6,481 nucleotides of DNA, from the NCBI GenBank assembly GCA_021784495.1, contig JAJXSQ010000132.1, positions 1-6,481 on the forward strand, in the 5' to 3' direction. Source of the DNA: Myxococcales bacterium (lineage in GTDB: Bacteria; Myxococcota; Myxococcia; Myxococcales; Anaeromyxobacteraceae). This document shows, piece by piece, positions 1-6,481 of this stretch; position 1 is the stretch's first letter; the number at the start of each line of letters is the position of its first letter. The notes beneath the pieces are model-generated. The model was not told the origin of the DNA, did not search any database, and worked only from the letters and a program-made list of their open reading frames with translations. Position numbers and translations under genes: made by a program.

Positions 1-1
1 G

Positions 2-2119
2 GCGCGCCGGGCGGCCGCCGCCGCGCTCCTCCTGCTGGCGGCGGTCCGGGCCGGCGCCGGCGAGCTGACCCACGCCGATCTCGTCCGCGCCTTCCCGCCG
101 CCGATCGTCGTCGGCGAGCGGGATCCCGACCTCCCGGTCTGGCCGATCTTCTCGCAGCTCGGCCCGCCCACCTTCGCGACCGAGCTGGCCGGCTACGTCT
201 TCGAGTCGATCGACCTCGCCCCGATCCCCGGCTTCGCCGGGACGCCGCTCGACCTCCTCATCGCCCTCGACCGGAGCGGCGAGTTCCTCGACGTCCGGGT
301 GCTCTCGCAGCACGAGCCGGTCTTCCTCGGAGGAGTCGGGACCGCGCCCCTGTTCCGGTTCGTGGCCCAGTACCGCGGGCTCGACCTCCGCCAGAACGTC
401 AAGATCGGCGGCGCGGCGCCCGCCGGGGAGCGCGGGGACAGCGCCAACGTCCACCTCGACGGGATCGCCAAGGCGACGGCCTCGGTGCGGATCGTGAACC
501 AGACGATCCTGTCGGCGGCGCTCCGGGTCGCGCGCGCCCGGCTCGGGTTCGCCGGGCGGGATCCCGATCTCGTCGCCCACGAGCGGACCGACCTCTTCGC
601 GCCGATGACCTGGGAGCAGCTGCGGCGGGCCGGCCTGGTGCAGTCGCTGGTGGTGCGCAACCGGGAGGCGGAGCGCGCCTTCGCCGGGACGCCGGCGGCC
701 GGGCTCGATCCGATCGCGCTGGCGCGCCCCGACGACGCGCTCGTGGAGCTGTACGCCGCGCTCGCCACCGTCCCGACGGCGGGGCGGAGCCTGCTCGACG
801 ACGACGGCTGGCGGACGCTCCAGGGACGGGTGAACCCCGGGGACCACGTCCTCCTGGTCATGTCGCGCGGGCGGGTCGGCTTCCTCGGCGACGACTTCGT
901 CCGCGGCTCGATCCCCGACCGGATCACGCTCCGGCAGGGGGGGCTGCCGGTGGAGCTCCGCGACCTGGACGTCGAGGCCTCGCTCCGGCCGATCGGCGAG
1001 CCGGCCGGGCTGGAGTGGAAGGCCTTCCGGGTGATCGCGCAGTCCGGGCTCGATCCCGGCGCCCCGATGGACCTGGCGCTCCGGGTGACCCGCGAGCGGG
1101 GCATCGTCTACCCGGAGCGCACCTCCCGTGACTTCACCCTGACGCTCACCGTCCCGGCGCGGTACCTCGTCCCGGCGGCCGAGGACCAGCGGGGCTGGCG
1201 GAGCATCTGGCGGGCGCGCTGGCGCGAGATCGCCGTGCTCCTCGCCGCCCTGGCCTTCCTCGCCTGGACCCTGGGCCGGCAGACCCGCCTGGTCACCCGG
1301 ACCGCCTGGCTCCGCCGGTTCCGGCCGGCCTTCCTCGCCTTCACCCTCCTCTTCGTCGGTTGGTTCGCGCAGGCGCAGCTGTCGATCGTGAACCTCGTCG
1401 CCCTCCTCCAGGCGACCGTCGACCGGCGCAGCTGGGCCTTCTTCCTCTGGGATCCGATGAGCACCCTCCTCTGGGTCTTCGCGCTGGGGACGCTGGTCGT
1501 CTGGGGGCGGGGCACCTTCTGCGGCTGGCTCTGCCCCTTCGGCGCGCTCCAGGAGCTGGCGGCGGGCGCGGCGCGGCTCGCGCGCCTCCCGCGGCTGCGC
1601 CCCTCCGCCATCGCCGACCGACGGCTCAAGGCGGTGAAGTACGGGATCCTGGCGGTCGTCCTCGGCGTCGCGATCGTCTCCCGCGCCGGGGCGGACCGCG
1701 CCGTGGAGGTGGAGCCCTTCAAGACCGCCATCACCATGGTCTTCGCGCGCTCCTGGCCGTTCGTCGCCTACGCGGCGGCGCTGGTGGCGGCCGGCGCGGT
1801 GGTCGACAAGCTCTTCTGCCGGTACCTCTGCCCGCTCGGCGCGGCGCTGGCCCTCGGGGGGAGGCTCCGCCGCCTCGACTGGCTGCGCCGGCGCCCGGAG
1901 TGCGGTCACCCCTGCCAGACCTGCCGCCGCCGCTGCGACTACCAGGCGATCGGCGCCGACGGGCGGATCGACTACGCCGAGTGCTTCCAGTGCATGGAGT
2001 GCGTGGCCGTCTTCCACGACGCCGCGCGATGCGCGCCGCGGATCCTCGAGGCGAAGGGGCGGCGGATGAAGATCGTGCAGCCGGGCGCGGGCGCGCGCCG
2101 GGCGCGGGAGGAGCGGTGA
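2..2119 (+). CDS. nosR: NosR-type FMN-binding, iron-sulfur membrane protein for nitrous oxide respiration (5' end cut off)
   Basis: NosR-family proteins support nitrous oxide reductase, as electron donor to NosZ and often for nosZ expression. The frame is open from the left edge; 705 residues are visible (numbered from base 2), close to the family's usual 700-750, so only a few N-terminal residues are missing. Visible parts: a hydrophobic Ala/Leu-rich signal-like stretch (1-18); an exported FMN-binding domain (about 50-180) with HEPVFLGG and a DGIAKATAS motif whose Thr159 is the likely covalent FMN site; about five membrane segments (near 410-425, 442-457, 485-502, 545-560, 585-602); two CxxxCP motifs (Cys507/511, Cys606/610); and a ferredoxin-like tail with Cys634, 638, 641, 645 and Cys661, 664, 667, 677 for two 4Fe-4S clusters. 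A GTG at 299 is not the start, because conserved FMN-domain sequence lies before it. NirI is a close relative and cannot be fully excluded, but the ApbE partner is typical of nos loci. Confidence 0.9.
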   Translation, partial: ARRAAAAALLLLAAVRAGAGELTHADLVRAFPPPIVVGERDPDLPVWPIFSQLGPPTFATELAGYVFESIDLAPIPGFAGTPLDLLIALDRSGEFLDVRVLSQHEPVFLGGVGTAPLFRFVAQYRGLDLRQNVKIGGAAPAGERGDSANVHLDGIAKATASVRIVNQTILSAALRVARARLGFAGRDPDLVAHERTDLFAPMTWEQLRRAGLVQSLVVRNREAERAFAGTPAAGLDPIALARPDDALVELYAALATVPTAGRSLLDDDGWRTLQGRVNPGDHVLLVMSRGRVGFLGDDFVRGSIPDRITLRQGGLPVELRDLDVEASLRPIGEPAGLEWKAFRVIAQSGLDPGAPMDLALRVTRERGIVYPERTSRDFTLTLTVPARYLVPAAEDQRGWRSIWRARWREIAVLLAALAFLAWTLGRQTRLVTRTAWLRRFRPAFLAFTLLFVGWFAQAQLSIVNLVALLQATVDRRSWAFFLWDPMSTLLWVFALGTLVVWGRGTFCGWLCPFGALQELAAGAARLARLPRLRPSAIADRRLKAVKYGILAVVLGVAIVSRAGADRAVEVEPFKTAITMVFARSWPFVAYAAALVAAGAVVDKLFCRYLCPLGAALALGGRLRRLDWLRRRPECGHPCQTCRRRCDYQAIGADGRIDYAECFQCMECVAVFHDAARCAPRILEAKGRRMKIVQPGAGARRAREER
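2107..2113 (+). promoter_or_regulatory. Shine-Dalgarno site of the apbE gene, inside the nosR end
   Basis: GGAGGAG lies five bases before the ATG at 2119 and within the last codons of nosR. The nosR TGA and the apbE ATG share one base (TGATG). This fixes the apbE start and suggests translational coupling, so both proteins would be made from one mRNA. Confidence 0.75.
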
Positions 2120-3162
2120 TGCGACGGAGGGTCTTCATCGGCGGGTCCATCCTCGCGGCCGCGGCGGTCGCCGGCGAGGCGTGGCGGTCCCGGGCGGGGC
2201 GCGGCGCGGGCCGGGCGACCGCCGCGACCCCGGCCAGGGACGGCCGCCACCTGGTCCGCGGCGCCGCGCTCGCCTTCGGGACCACCGTCTCGATCGCCGC
2301 GCTGGCCGAGGATCGCGACGCGGCCCTCGGCGCGATCGGCGAGGCGCTCGAGACGGTGCGGGGGGTCGACGCGCTCATGACCGTCTTCCGGCCGGGGAGC
2401 CAGGTGGCCCGGCTCAACGCGACCGGGACGCTCGACCACCCGGACCCGGCGCTGGTGAAGGTCCTGGCGTTCTGCCAGCGGCTCTCGGCGGCCTCCGACG
2501 GCGCCTTCGACGTCACCGTCCAGCCGCTCTGGCTCCTCTTCGCCGCCTGCCGGAGCGCGGGGCGCCTCCCGTCGCGCGCGGAGATCTCGGCGGCGCGCGC
2601 GCGCGTCGACTGGCGGGCGCTGGAGGTGTCGCCGCGGAGGATCTCGCTCGGCCGCCCCGGCATGTCGATCACCCTCAACGGCGTGGCCCAGGGCCACGCC
2701 GCCGACGTCGCCCTGGCGGTGCTCCGCGCGCGCGGCGTCCGGGACGCGCTGGTCGACGCCGGGGAGTACGGCGCCGAGGGGGCCGGCGCGGCCGGGCGGC
2801 CCTGGACGCTCGGCATCCAGCACCCGCGCGAGCCCGGCGCGGTGATCGCCGCGGTGGAGATGGACGGGCGCTTCCTGGCCACCTCCGGCGACTACGAGAC
2901 GGCCTTCTCCGAGGACCGGCTCTACCACCACATCTTCGACCCCCGCACCGGGGTCTCGCCGACCGCCCTGTCGAGCGTCGCGGTCGCGGCGGAGACGGGG
3001 ATGGAGGCGGACGCGCTCACCAAGCCGATGATGGTGCTCGACCTGCCGGCGGCCCAGGCGCTCCTCGCCTGGTTCCGCGGCGCCGGGGCGATCTGGATCG
3101 ACAAGGAGTGCCGCGTGGTCGCCGCCGAGCGGATGCGGTTCGCCGCCCGCACCGGGGGCTGA
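2119..3162 (+). CDS. apbE: ApbE/NosX-type FAD:protein FMN transferase, Tat-signal protein
   Basis: ApbE enzymes take FMN from FAD and link it through phosphate to a threonine of an exported protein; here the obvious substrate is the NosR-type protein encoded just upstream. The protein has 347 residues, normal for the family. The N-terminus MRRRVFIGGS followed by a hydrophobic stretch (to about 19) looks like a twin-arginine signal, as expected for periplasmic NosX. Family motifs in order: VFRPGSQVARLN (89-100), GAFDVTVQPLW (128-138), TLNGVAQGHAADV (185-197, a form close to NosX), VDAGE (212-216), ATSGDYE (254-260), HHIFDPRTG (270-278) and EADAL (296-300). The Asp298 metal ligand is present, but Lys302 stands where the family usually has Thr (ADALST becomes ADALTK). 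The start is set by the TGATG overlap with nosR and a strong GGAGGAG site. The gene ends 16 bases before a convergent gene. A general ApbE rather than NosX proper is possible. Confidence 0.9.
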   Translation: MRRRVFIGGSILAAAAVAGEAWRSRAGRGAGRATAATPARDGRHLVRGAALAFGTTVSIAALAEDRDAALGAIGEALETVRGVDALMTVFRPGSQVARLNATGTLDHPDPALVKVLAFCQRLSAASDGAFDVTVQPLWLLFAACRSAGRLPSRAEISAARARVDWRALEVSPRRISLGRPGMSITLNGVAQGHAADVALAVLRARGVRDALVDAGEYGAEGAGAAGRPWTLGIQHPREPGAVIAAVEMDGRFLATSGDYETAFSEDRLYHHIFDPRTGVSPTALSSVAVAAETGMEADALTKPMMVLDLPAAQALLAWFRGAGAIWIDKECRVVAAERMRFAARTGG

Positions 3163-3178
3163 GCCCGGGCGCCGTGGT

Positions 3179-5023
3179 TCAGTGCTGGTACCAGACCGCC
3201 GCGCGCGGGACCCCGGCGTTGACGTCCTCGCCGCCGAGGACGAGGACGTGCGGGGTGCCGCTCCCGTCGACGAAGTACGCCGCGGCGTGGTTGAAGAAGT
3301 CGTAGCCCCCGGCGCCTGAGATGGTGTGGCTGCCGGTGGCCCCGTTGAAGCTCCCGACCGAGCCGTCGCTGGCGATCTGCGCGTAGGACTCCTCGCTCGA
3401 TCCCGTCGACGCGCCGTTGTACAGCCCCCCGCTCACGAGGACGTAGCCCCCCGCGACGACGGCGGTGAACTTCTCCCGGGCCTTCCCGAGCGCCGCAGCG
3501 TTGACGGTCCAGGTGGCGCCCACCAGGTTGCCGTCGCGGATGTCGACCGACTGGTAGTAAATGGCGCCCTGGGCGGAGGAGGACTGGGCGCTGGAGACCG
3601 GATCCACCGCCGCGGTGTCCCCTCCCAGCACGTAGAGGGATCCGGCCGAGGTCACGAGCTGGTGGTAGGCCAGGGCGGTCGGGAGGGAGGGCTGCGCCTG
3701 CCACGCGCCCAGCGTGCCGTCCGCGGCGATCCGGGAGGAGTACACGGTCGCGACCGGCGCCCCCGAGGCGTCGTTCCCGCCCGCGACGTAGATGCGCCCG
3801 TGGAAGATCGCGGCGCTGGCGGCGAAGAGCGGCTGCGGGAGCGAGGTGGTCGTCGCCCAGGTCCCCGGCGCCGTCGCCGGGACGGTCCCGTCGGCGCCGA
3901 GCGAGGCGAAGTAGACCGTGCTGGTGGCGTTCCCGGTCGCGTCGAGCCCCCCGAGGACGTACAGGTTGCCGTTGCCGCTCACCAGCGAGTCGAAGGCGTC
4001 GGCGCCCACCGCCGCGGCGAAGCCCCGCGCCGCGGGCAGCGGCGTCGTCGCGCTCCAGGAGGCGCCCGCGAGGGCCCCTCCGGTCGTGGCACTCATCCGG
4101 TTGAAGGACACCGTGGCAACGCTCTGGGCCCTGGCGCCGGTGGCGCCGCTGGTGCCGGTGTTCCCTCCCAGGGCGTAGAGGTAGCTGGTCGTGCTGCTCG
4201 CCCCGCCGCTCGTCGTCGTGATGGGCGCGACGACCGCCGAGAAGCCCTGCAGCGGCGCGGGCAGGCTCGCGGTCGCGGTCCAGGCGATGGTGCTCGGGCT
4301 GAAGCTGACGCTCCCCAGGACGAGGAAGCTCCGCGGCGCGCTCGTTCCGCTCGGCGTGGTGACCGTCACCTGGTAGGTGGTCGACGCGGCGACCGCGTTC
4401 GGCACCGTCCCGACGATGAAGATGTCCTGCCAGTCGCCGCTTCCGAACGCGACCGCCGCCGAGGCGACCACGCTCCCCGTCGTGGCGTCCCGGAAGTCCA
4501 GGGAGAAACCGGCCGCCGGCGCGGCCGAGAGGTCCCCGAACCCGTTCCCGTCGACGATGAAGAGGCTGCCGACCGTGCCGCTGCCGACGAGGCCGCCGTT
4601 CACGTCCGAGACCGTGGGGATCGCCATCGTGAAGGCCCCCGGGAGCGTCGTCGCCCCTCCGCCCGGGTTGGCGATCGTGAGGTCGAACGCGGTGCCCGCG
4701 ACGCTCAGCGCCGCCGGGACCGCCGGCACCGCCACCACCAGCCCCGTCGCCGAGAACGAGCGCACCGCCGCGGGGATCGCGACCCCGCCGGCCGTGGGCG
4801 TGAAGGTCACGACCGGGTCGGCGGTCGACGCGCCCGAGCCCGACTGCAGGAAGCCCGTGCCGGCGATCGCCACGAGGGTTCCGACGGTGCCGGTGTTCGG
4901 CGTGACCGAGGCGAGGACCGGGGCCGAGCCCCTGGAGCCCCCCCCTCCGCCGCACCCCCCGATCCATGGGACCATCGACGAGAGCAGGAGCGCGAGGAGG
5001 GCGGTCGAGATGCGTCCGATCAT
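3179..5023 (-). CDS. TIG-domain and kelch-repeat beta-propeller lipoprotein
   Basis: A predicted exported lipoprotein of 614 residues. The signal peptide ends in the lipobox IGGC, with Cys24 as lipidation site and the only cysteine I see in the protein; a glycine run follows as linker. Two IPT/TIG-like immunoglobulin-fold domains come next (about 34-133 and 134-237; the first has TPNTGTVG and AGTGF). The rest (240-614) is six kelch repeats, each with a strand ending in a GG pair: YALGG (to 287), YVLGG (to 359), YVAGG (to 416), YVLGG (to 468), LVSGG (to 533), LVLGG (to 598). Most repeats begin with a Trp (248, 323, 389, 441, 505; Phe559 in the last) and many end in a DG turn, so a closed six-bladed propeller is likely. 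The protein is rich in Ala, Ser, Thr and Gly. ATG 5023 was chosen over an upstream frame-open GTG (5167) because the signal peptide begins there and AAGGGAGA lies seven bases upstream (5031-5038). Ligand and role are unknown; surface binding or adhesion is a guess. Confidence 0.87.
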   Translation of the reverse strand: MIGRISTALLALLLSSMVPWIGGCGGGGGSRGSAPVLASVTPNTGTVGTLVAIAGTGFLQSGSGASTADPVVTFTPTAGGVAIPAAVRSFSATGLVVAVPAVPAALSVAGTAFDLTIANPGGGATTLPGAFTMAIPTVSDVNGGLVGSGTVGSLFIVDGNGFGDLSAAPAAGFSLDFRDATTGSVVASAAVAFGSGDWQDIFIVGTVPNAVAASTTYQVTVTTPSGTSAPRSFLVLGSVSFSPSTIAWTATASLPAPLQGFSAVVAPITTTSGGASSTTSYLYALGGNTGTSGATGARAQSVATVSFNRMSATTGGALAGASWSATTPLPAARGFAAAVGADAFDSLVSGNGNLYVLGGLDATGNATSTVYFASLGADGTVPATAPGTWATTTSLPQPLFAASAAIFHGRIYVAGGNDASGAPVATVYSSRIAADGTLGAWQAQPSLPTALAYHQLVTSAGSLYVLGGDTAAVDPVSSAQSSSAQGAIYYQSVDIRDGNLVGATWTVNAAALGKAREKFTAVVAGGYVLVSGGLYNGASTGSSEESYAQIASDGSVGSFNGATGSHTISGAGGYDFFNHAAAYFVDGSGTPHVLVLGGEDVNAGVPRAAVWYQH

Positions 5024-5170
5024 GTGCAGGTCTCCCTTGCGCCAGGCCGAGGCCGCTCGAGCGCGACCGACCGTACCGTGCCCGAGGGGGCGAGAGCGAC
5101 GGAAAGCGTACTCCGGGGGCGCCGCGCCTCCCAGTGGGCGCCTCCTCCGCTGCTTCGCCCGGGCCACGGC
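5024..5170. other. Intergenic spacer between the SDR gene and the kelch lipoprotein gene
   Basis: 147 bases lie between the SDR stop and the lipoprotein start on the - strand. Apart from the lipoprotein's ribosome site (5031-5038) I see no convincing -10/-35 pair and no U-tract terminator. A GC-rich hairpin can form from GGCGCC at 5118-5123 and 5137-5142, extended by two outer pairs after one mismatch, but it has no T-run on either strand. Whether the lipoprotein gene is read through from the SDR promoter or has its own promoter cannot be decided from the sequence. Confidence 0.5.
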
Positions 5171-5917
5171 TCACGGCATGTAGGCGCCGCCGTTCACCGG
5201 GAGGTAGGTCCCGGTCACGAAGCGCGCCGCGTCGGAGGCGAGCATCAGCACCGCGCCGGCCACGTCCGCCGGCTGGCCGAGCCGGGAGAGCGGCGTCCCC
5301 CGCACGGTCGCCTGCCGCACCCCCTCGGGCAGGCCGGCGGTCGCGTCGGTCTCGGTGAGCGCGGGCGCCACCACGTTGACCCGGATCCCCGCCGGACCGA
5401 GCTCGAGCGCGAGCGCGCGCATCAGCCCGTCGAGCCCCGCCTTGGCCGTGGTGTGGGCCGAGAAGCCGGGGCCGGCGCGGCGGGAGAGCGTGCTCGAGAC
5501 GGCGATGATGCAGCCGCTCCCTCGCTCGCGCATCCCCGGGATCACCGCCTGGCAGCAGTGGAAGGCCGCCCGGAGCTCGCCGTCCAGCTTGGCCGCGAAA
5601 TCCTCCCAGCCGTACTCGACGAACGGCTTCATCGGGAAGCCGATGGCGGCGTTGCTGACGAGGGTGTCGATGGGGCCGAGCGCCTGGCGCGCGTGGGCCA
5701 CGACCCCCTGCACCGCCGCGGCGTCGCGGACGTCGCCGCGGACCGCCACCGCGCGCCCGCCCCGGGAGCGGATCTCCTCCACGACCGCCCCGGCCGCCGC
5801 CTCGTCCCGGAGGTAGTTCACGGCGACCGCCGCGCCGTGGTCGGCGAGGAGCCGGGCGGTGGCGGCGCCGATGCCCCGGCTGCCGCCGGTGACGAGGATG
5901 ACGCGATCTTCGAGCAT
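5171..5917 (-). CDS. Short-chain dehydrogenase/reductase (FabG-like) with altered catalytic residues
   Basis: A 248-residue classical-length SDR. The Rossmann-fold nucleotide site TGGSRGIG is at 10-17, Asp62 follows the third strand (GDV), and SNAAIG (88-93) corresponds to the NNAG motif. The C-terminal half has GPAGIRVNVVAP (174-185) and TGTYLPVNGG (235-244), typical of FabG-like reductases. Of the classical Asn-Ser-Tyr-Lys tetrad, Ser142 and Lys159 are present. The Tyr position is His155 (in AHTTAK; the codon is CAC) and the Asn position is Glu114 (in LDGELRAAF). Cofactor binding looks intact, so it may bind NAD(P)H, but ordinary ketoreductase chemistry is doubtful. From memory, some actinobacterial and biosynthetic SDRs share this Glu/His pattern; I could not check this. 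The ATG at 5917 has GAGGG (5926-5930) eight bases upstream. It is divergent from a PaaI-type thioesterase, which hints at acyl-thioester metabolism, but the substrate is unknown. Confidence 0.87.
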   Translation of the reverse strand: MLEDRVILVTGGSRGIGAATARLLADHGAAVAVNYLRDEAAAGAVVEEIRSRGGRAVAVRGDVRDAAAVQGVVAHARQALGPIDTLVSNAAIGFPMKPFVEYGWEDFAAKLDGELRAAFHCCQAVIPGMRERGSGCIIAVSSTLSRRAGPGFSAHTTAKAGLDGLMRALALELGPAGIRVNVVAPALTETDATAGLPEGVRQATVRGTPLSRLGQPADVAGAVLMLASDAARFVTGTYLPVNGGAYMP

Positions 5918-5949
5918 GTGGAGAACCCTCGGTGAATGGTCGAGCCGGG

Positions 5950-5978
5950 ATTATCGGCGACGCCCCCCTGCCCGTCGA
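5950..5978 (-). promoter_or_regulatory. Candidate sigma-70-type promoter of the SDR gene
   Basis: Read on the - strand, TCGACG (5973-5978, four of six matches to TTGACA) and GATAAT (5950-5955, five of six matches to TATAAT) are separated by exactly 17 bases. GATAAT is one of the few AT-rich spots in this stretch. Transcription would start near 5943 and give a leader of about 25 bases containing the SDR ribosome site, a sensible layout. This is a consensus match by eye only. Confidence 0.45.
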
Positions 5979-5993
5979 GCGGCGCGTCGACGG
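5972..5993. repeat. Inverted repeat over the SDR promoter -35 element, possible operator
   Basis: CCGTCGA (5972-5978) and TCGACGG (5987-5993) are perfect 7-base inverted copies separated by 8 bases. The left arm contains the proposed -35 element of the SDR gene, and the site lies between the two divergent genes, so a dimeric regulator bound here could control one or both. In DNA this GC-rich a short palindrome can occur by chance, and no regulator gene is visible in the window. Confidence 0.35.
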
Positions 5994-6019
5994 CCGGGCG
6001 CGCCACCGCCCCGTCTGCT

Positions 6020-6027
6020 AGAAGGGA
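6020..6027 (+). promoter_or_regulatory. Shine-Dalgarno site supporting the GTG start at 6031
   Basis: AGAAGGGA ends three bases before the GTG at 6031; the GAAGGG core is four bases away, a little short but usable. It resembles the AAGGGAGA used by the lipoprotein gene. A competing GAAGG (6057-6061) precedes an in-frame ATG at 6067, but starting there would remove most of the N-terminal helix usual in PaaI proteins. Confidence 0.45.
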
Positions 6028-6030
6028 CGG

Positions 6031-6481
6031 GTGAGCCGATCGAACGACGCGGCGGTGAAGGCGAGGATGGAGGCGGACCGGTTCGCCGCGCACGTCGGCG
6101 TCCGGCTGGCGACGGTGCGCCCCGGCTACGCGCGGGCGACGCTGCGGCTCGGGCCGCGCCACCAGAACGGCGTCGGCGTCGTCCAGGGCGGCGCCGTCTT
6201 CACGCTGGCCGACCTGGCGTTCGCCGCCGCCTCCAACTCGCACGGGACGATCGCCGTGGCGCTCGACGTGTCGATCACCTTCGCCCGCGCGGCGCGCGCC
6301 GGGACGCTCACCGCCGAGGCGCGGGAGGTCTCGCTCGGCCGGCGGGTCTCGGTCTGCGAGGTGCAGGTGACCGACGACGCGGGGGAGATCGTCGCGCTCT
6401 TCCACGGCACCGCCTACCGGCTCGGCGACGGGACGCCCGCGGGGACGACCGCGCGCGACGCGCGGGTGGGGACGTCCCCCC
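6031..6481 (+). CDS. PaaI-family hotdog-fold acyl-CoA thioesterase (3' end cut off)
   Basis: PaaI-type enzymes hydrolyse acyl-CoA or aryl-CoA thioesters in the cytoplasm. 150 residues are visible and the frame is still open at the right edge; no stop is seen. The hotdog core runs from about residue 17 to 130: Asn46 in HQNGVG, QGGAVFTLAD (52-61) with the expected catalytic Asp61, FAAASNS on the following helix (64-70), VALDVSITFARAARAG (76-91), and VALFHGTAYR at the end of the sheet (121-130). Gln52 replaces the His of the usual HGG motif. Counting from GTG 6031 puts QGG and Asp61 at the same numbers as I remember for E. coli PaaI, which favours this start over ATG 6067. The tail after 131 is Gly/Thr/Ala-rich and probably unstructured, so the end should be close. 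It is divergent from the SDR gene. Substrate is unknown; a role in phenylacetate breakdown is not shown, as no other paa genes are visible. Confidence 0.85.
   Translation, partial: MSRSNDAAVKARMEADRFAAHVGVRLATVRPGYARATLRLGPRHQNGVGVVQGGAVFTLADLAFAAASNSHGTIAVALDVSITFARAARAGTLTAEAREVSLGRRVSVCEVQVTDDAGEIVALFHGTAYRLGDGTPAGTTARDARVGTSP

Noticed and set aside
193..2931. Long - strand open frames (193-1104, 1108-1737, 1731-2882, 1972-2931) opposite nosR and apbE
   Set aside because: All are Arg/Ser/Pro/Ala-rich without motifs and lie opposite well-recognised genes.
3152..3168. CCGGG and CCCGG around the apbE stop as a terminator hairpin between convergent genes
   Set aside because: The stem is only five pairs and no T-run follows on either strand; the gap between the genes is just 16 bases. 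GCCCGGGC at 3163-3170 recurs at 5157-5164, but an 8-base palindrome is expected by chance at this GC content.
5118..5142. GGCGCC inverted pair as a terminator of the SDR gene
   Set aside because: It has a mismatched stem, a 13-base loop and no U-tract, and could form by chance in such GC-rich sequence.
2922..5174. A 750-codon open frame on the - strand overlapping the lipoprotein gene in another frame
   Set aside because: The product is Arg/Gly/His-rich and patternless; the frame giving a signal peptide, TIG domains and kelch repeats is the real one.
3326..5935. An 869-codon open frame on the + strand across the lipoprotein and SDR genes
   Set aside because: Its product is Arg/Gly/Pro-rich low-complexity sequence with no domain motifs, while the opposite strand encodes recognisable proteins with ribosome sites. 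It is a by-product of the high GC content.
6016..6022. TGCTAGA just before the thioesterase start as a -10 element
   Set aside because: It would put the transcription start at about the start codon and cut off the ribosome site, and no -35-like sequence lies at the right distance.

Overview
The window is very GC-rich (roughly 70% or more by eye), tightly packed bacterial DNA. It holds five genes, two of them cut by the window edges, and no sign of phage, insertion sequence, CRISPR or RNA genes. A lipoprotein signal, a Tat-type signal and a NosR-type respiratory membrane protein point to a GC-rich bacterium, probably Gram-negative, with nitrous oxide (denitrification-type) respiration. A TIG-plus-kelch lipoprotein of this style would fit Myxococcota (Anaeromyxobacter-like), Acidobacteriota or a related uncultured lineage. 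The sequence alone does not settle the taxon.

Left part (1-3162, + strand): a nearly complete NosR-type protein (FMN-binding domain, membrane bundle, two CxxxCP motifs, ferredoxin-like tail) is followed in a one-base TGATG overlap by an ApbE/NosX-type flavin transferase. They make a natural enzyme-substrate pair: the ApbE protein would attach FMN to a threonine in the exported domain of the NosR protein, which then helps pass electrons to nitrous oxide reductase. nosZ and the maturation genes are not in view and would be expected to the left of the window.

Middle (3179-5023, - strand): a 614-residue predicted lipoprotein, convergent with apbE and only 16 bases from it. It has two IPT/TIG-like domains followed by six kelch repeats, so it is probably a surface or periplasmic beta-propeller. 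A 147-base gap separates its start from the gene upstream.

Right part (5171-6481): a short-chain dehydrogenase/reductase-like protein on the - strand and a PaaI-type hotdog thioesterase on the + strand diverge from a 113-base intergenic region. That region carries a plausible sigma-70-type promoter for the SDR gene, with an inverted repeat over its -35 element. The SDR has lost two of the four classical catalytic residues (Asn to Glu, Tyr to His), the most unusual protein-level feature here. The thioesterase runs off the right edge. I did not find a clearly new multi-gene system; the window looks like the end of a nos-type locus next to unrelated housekeeping or accessory genes.
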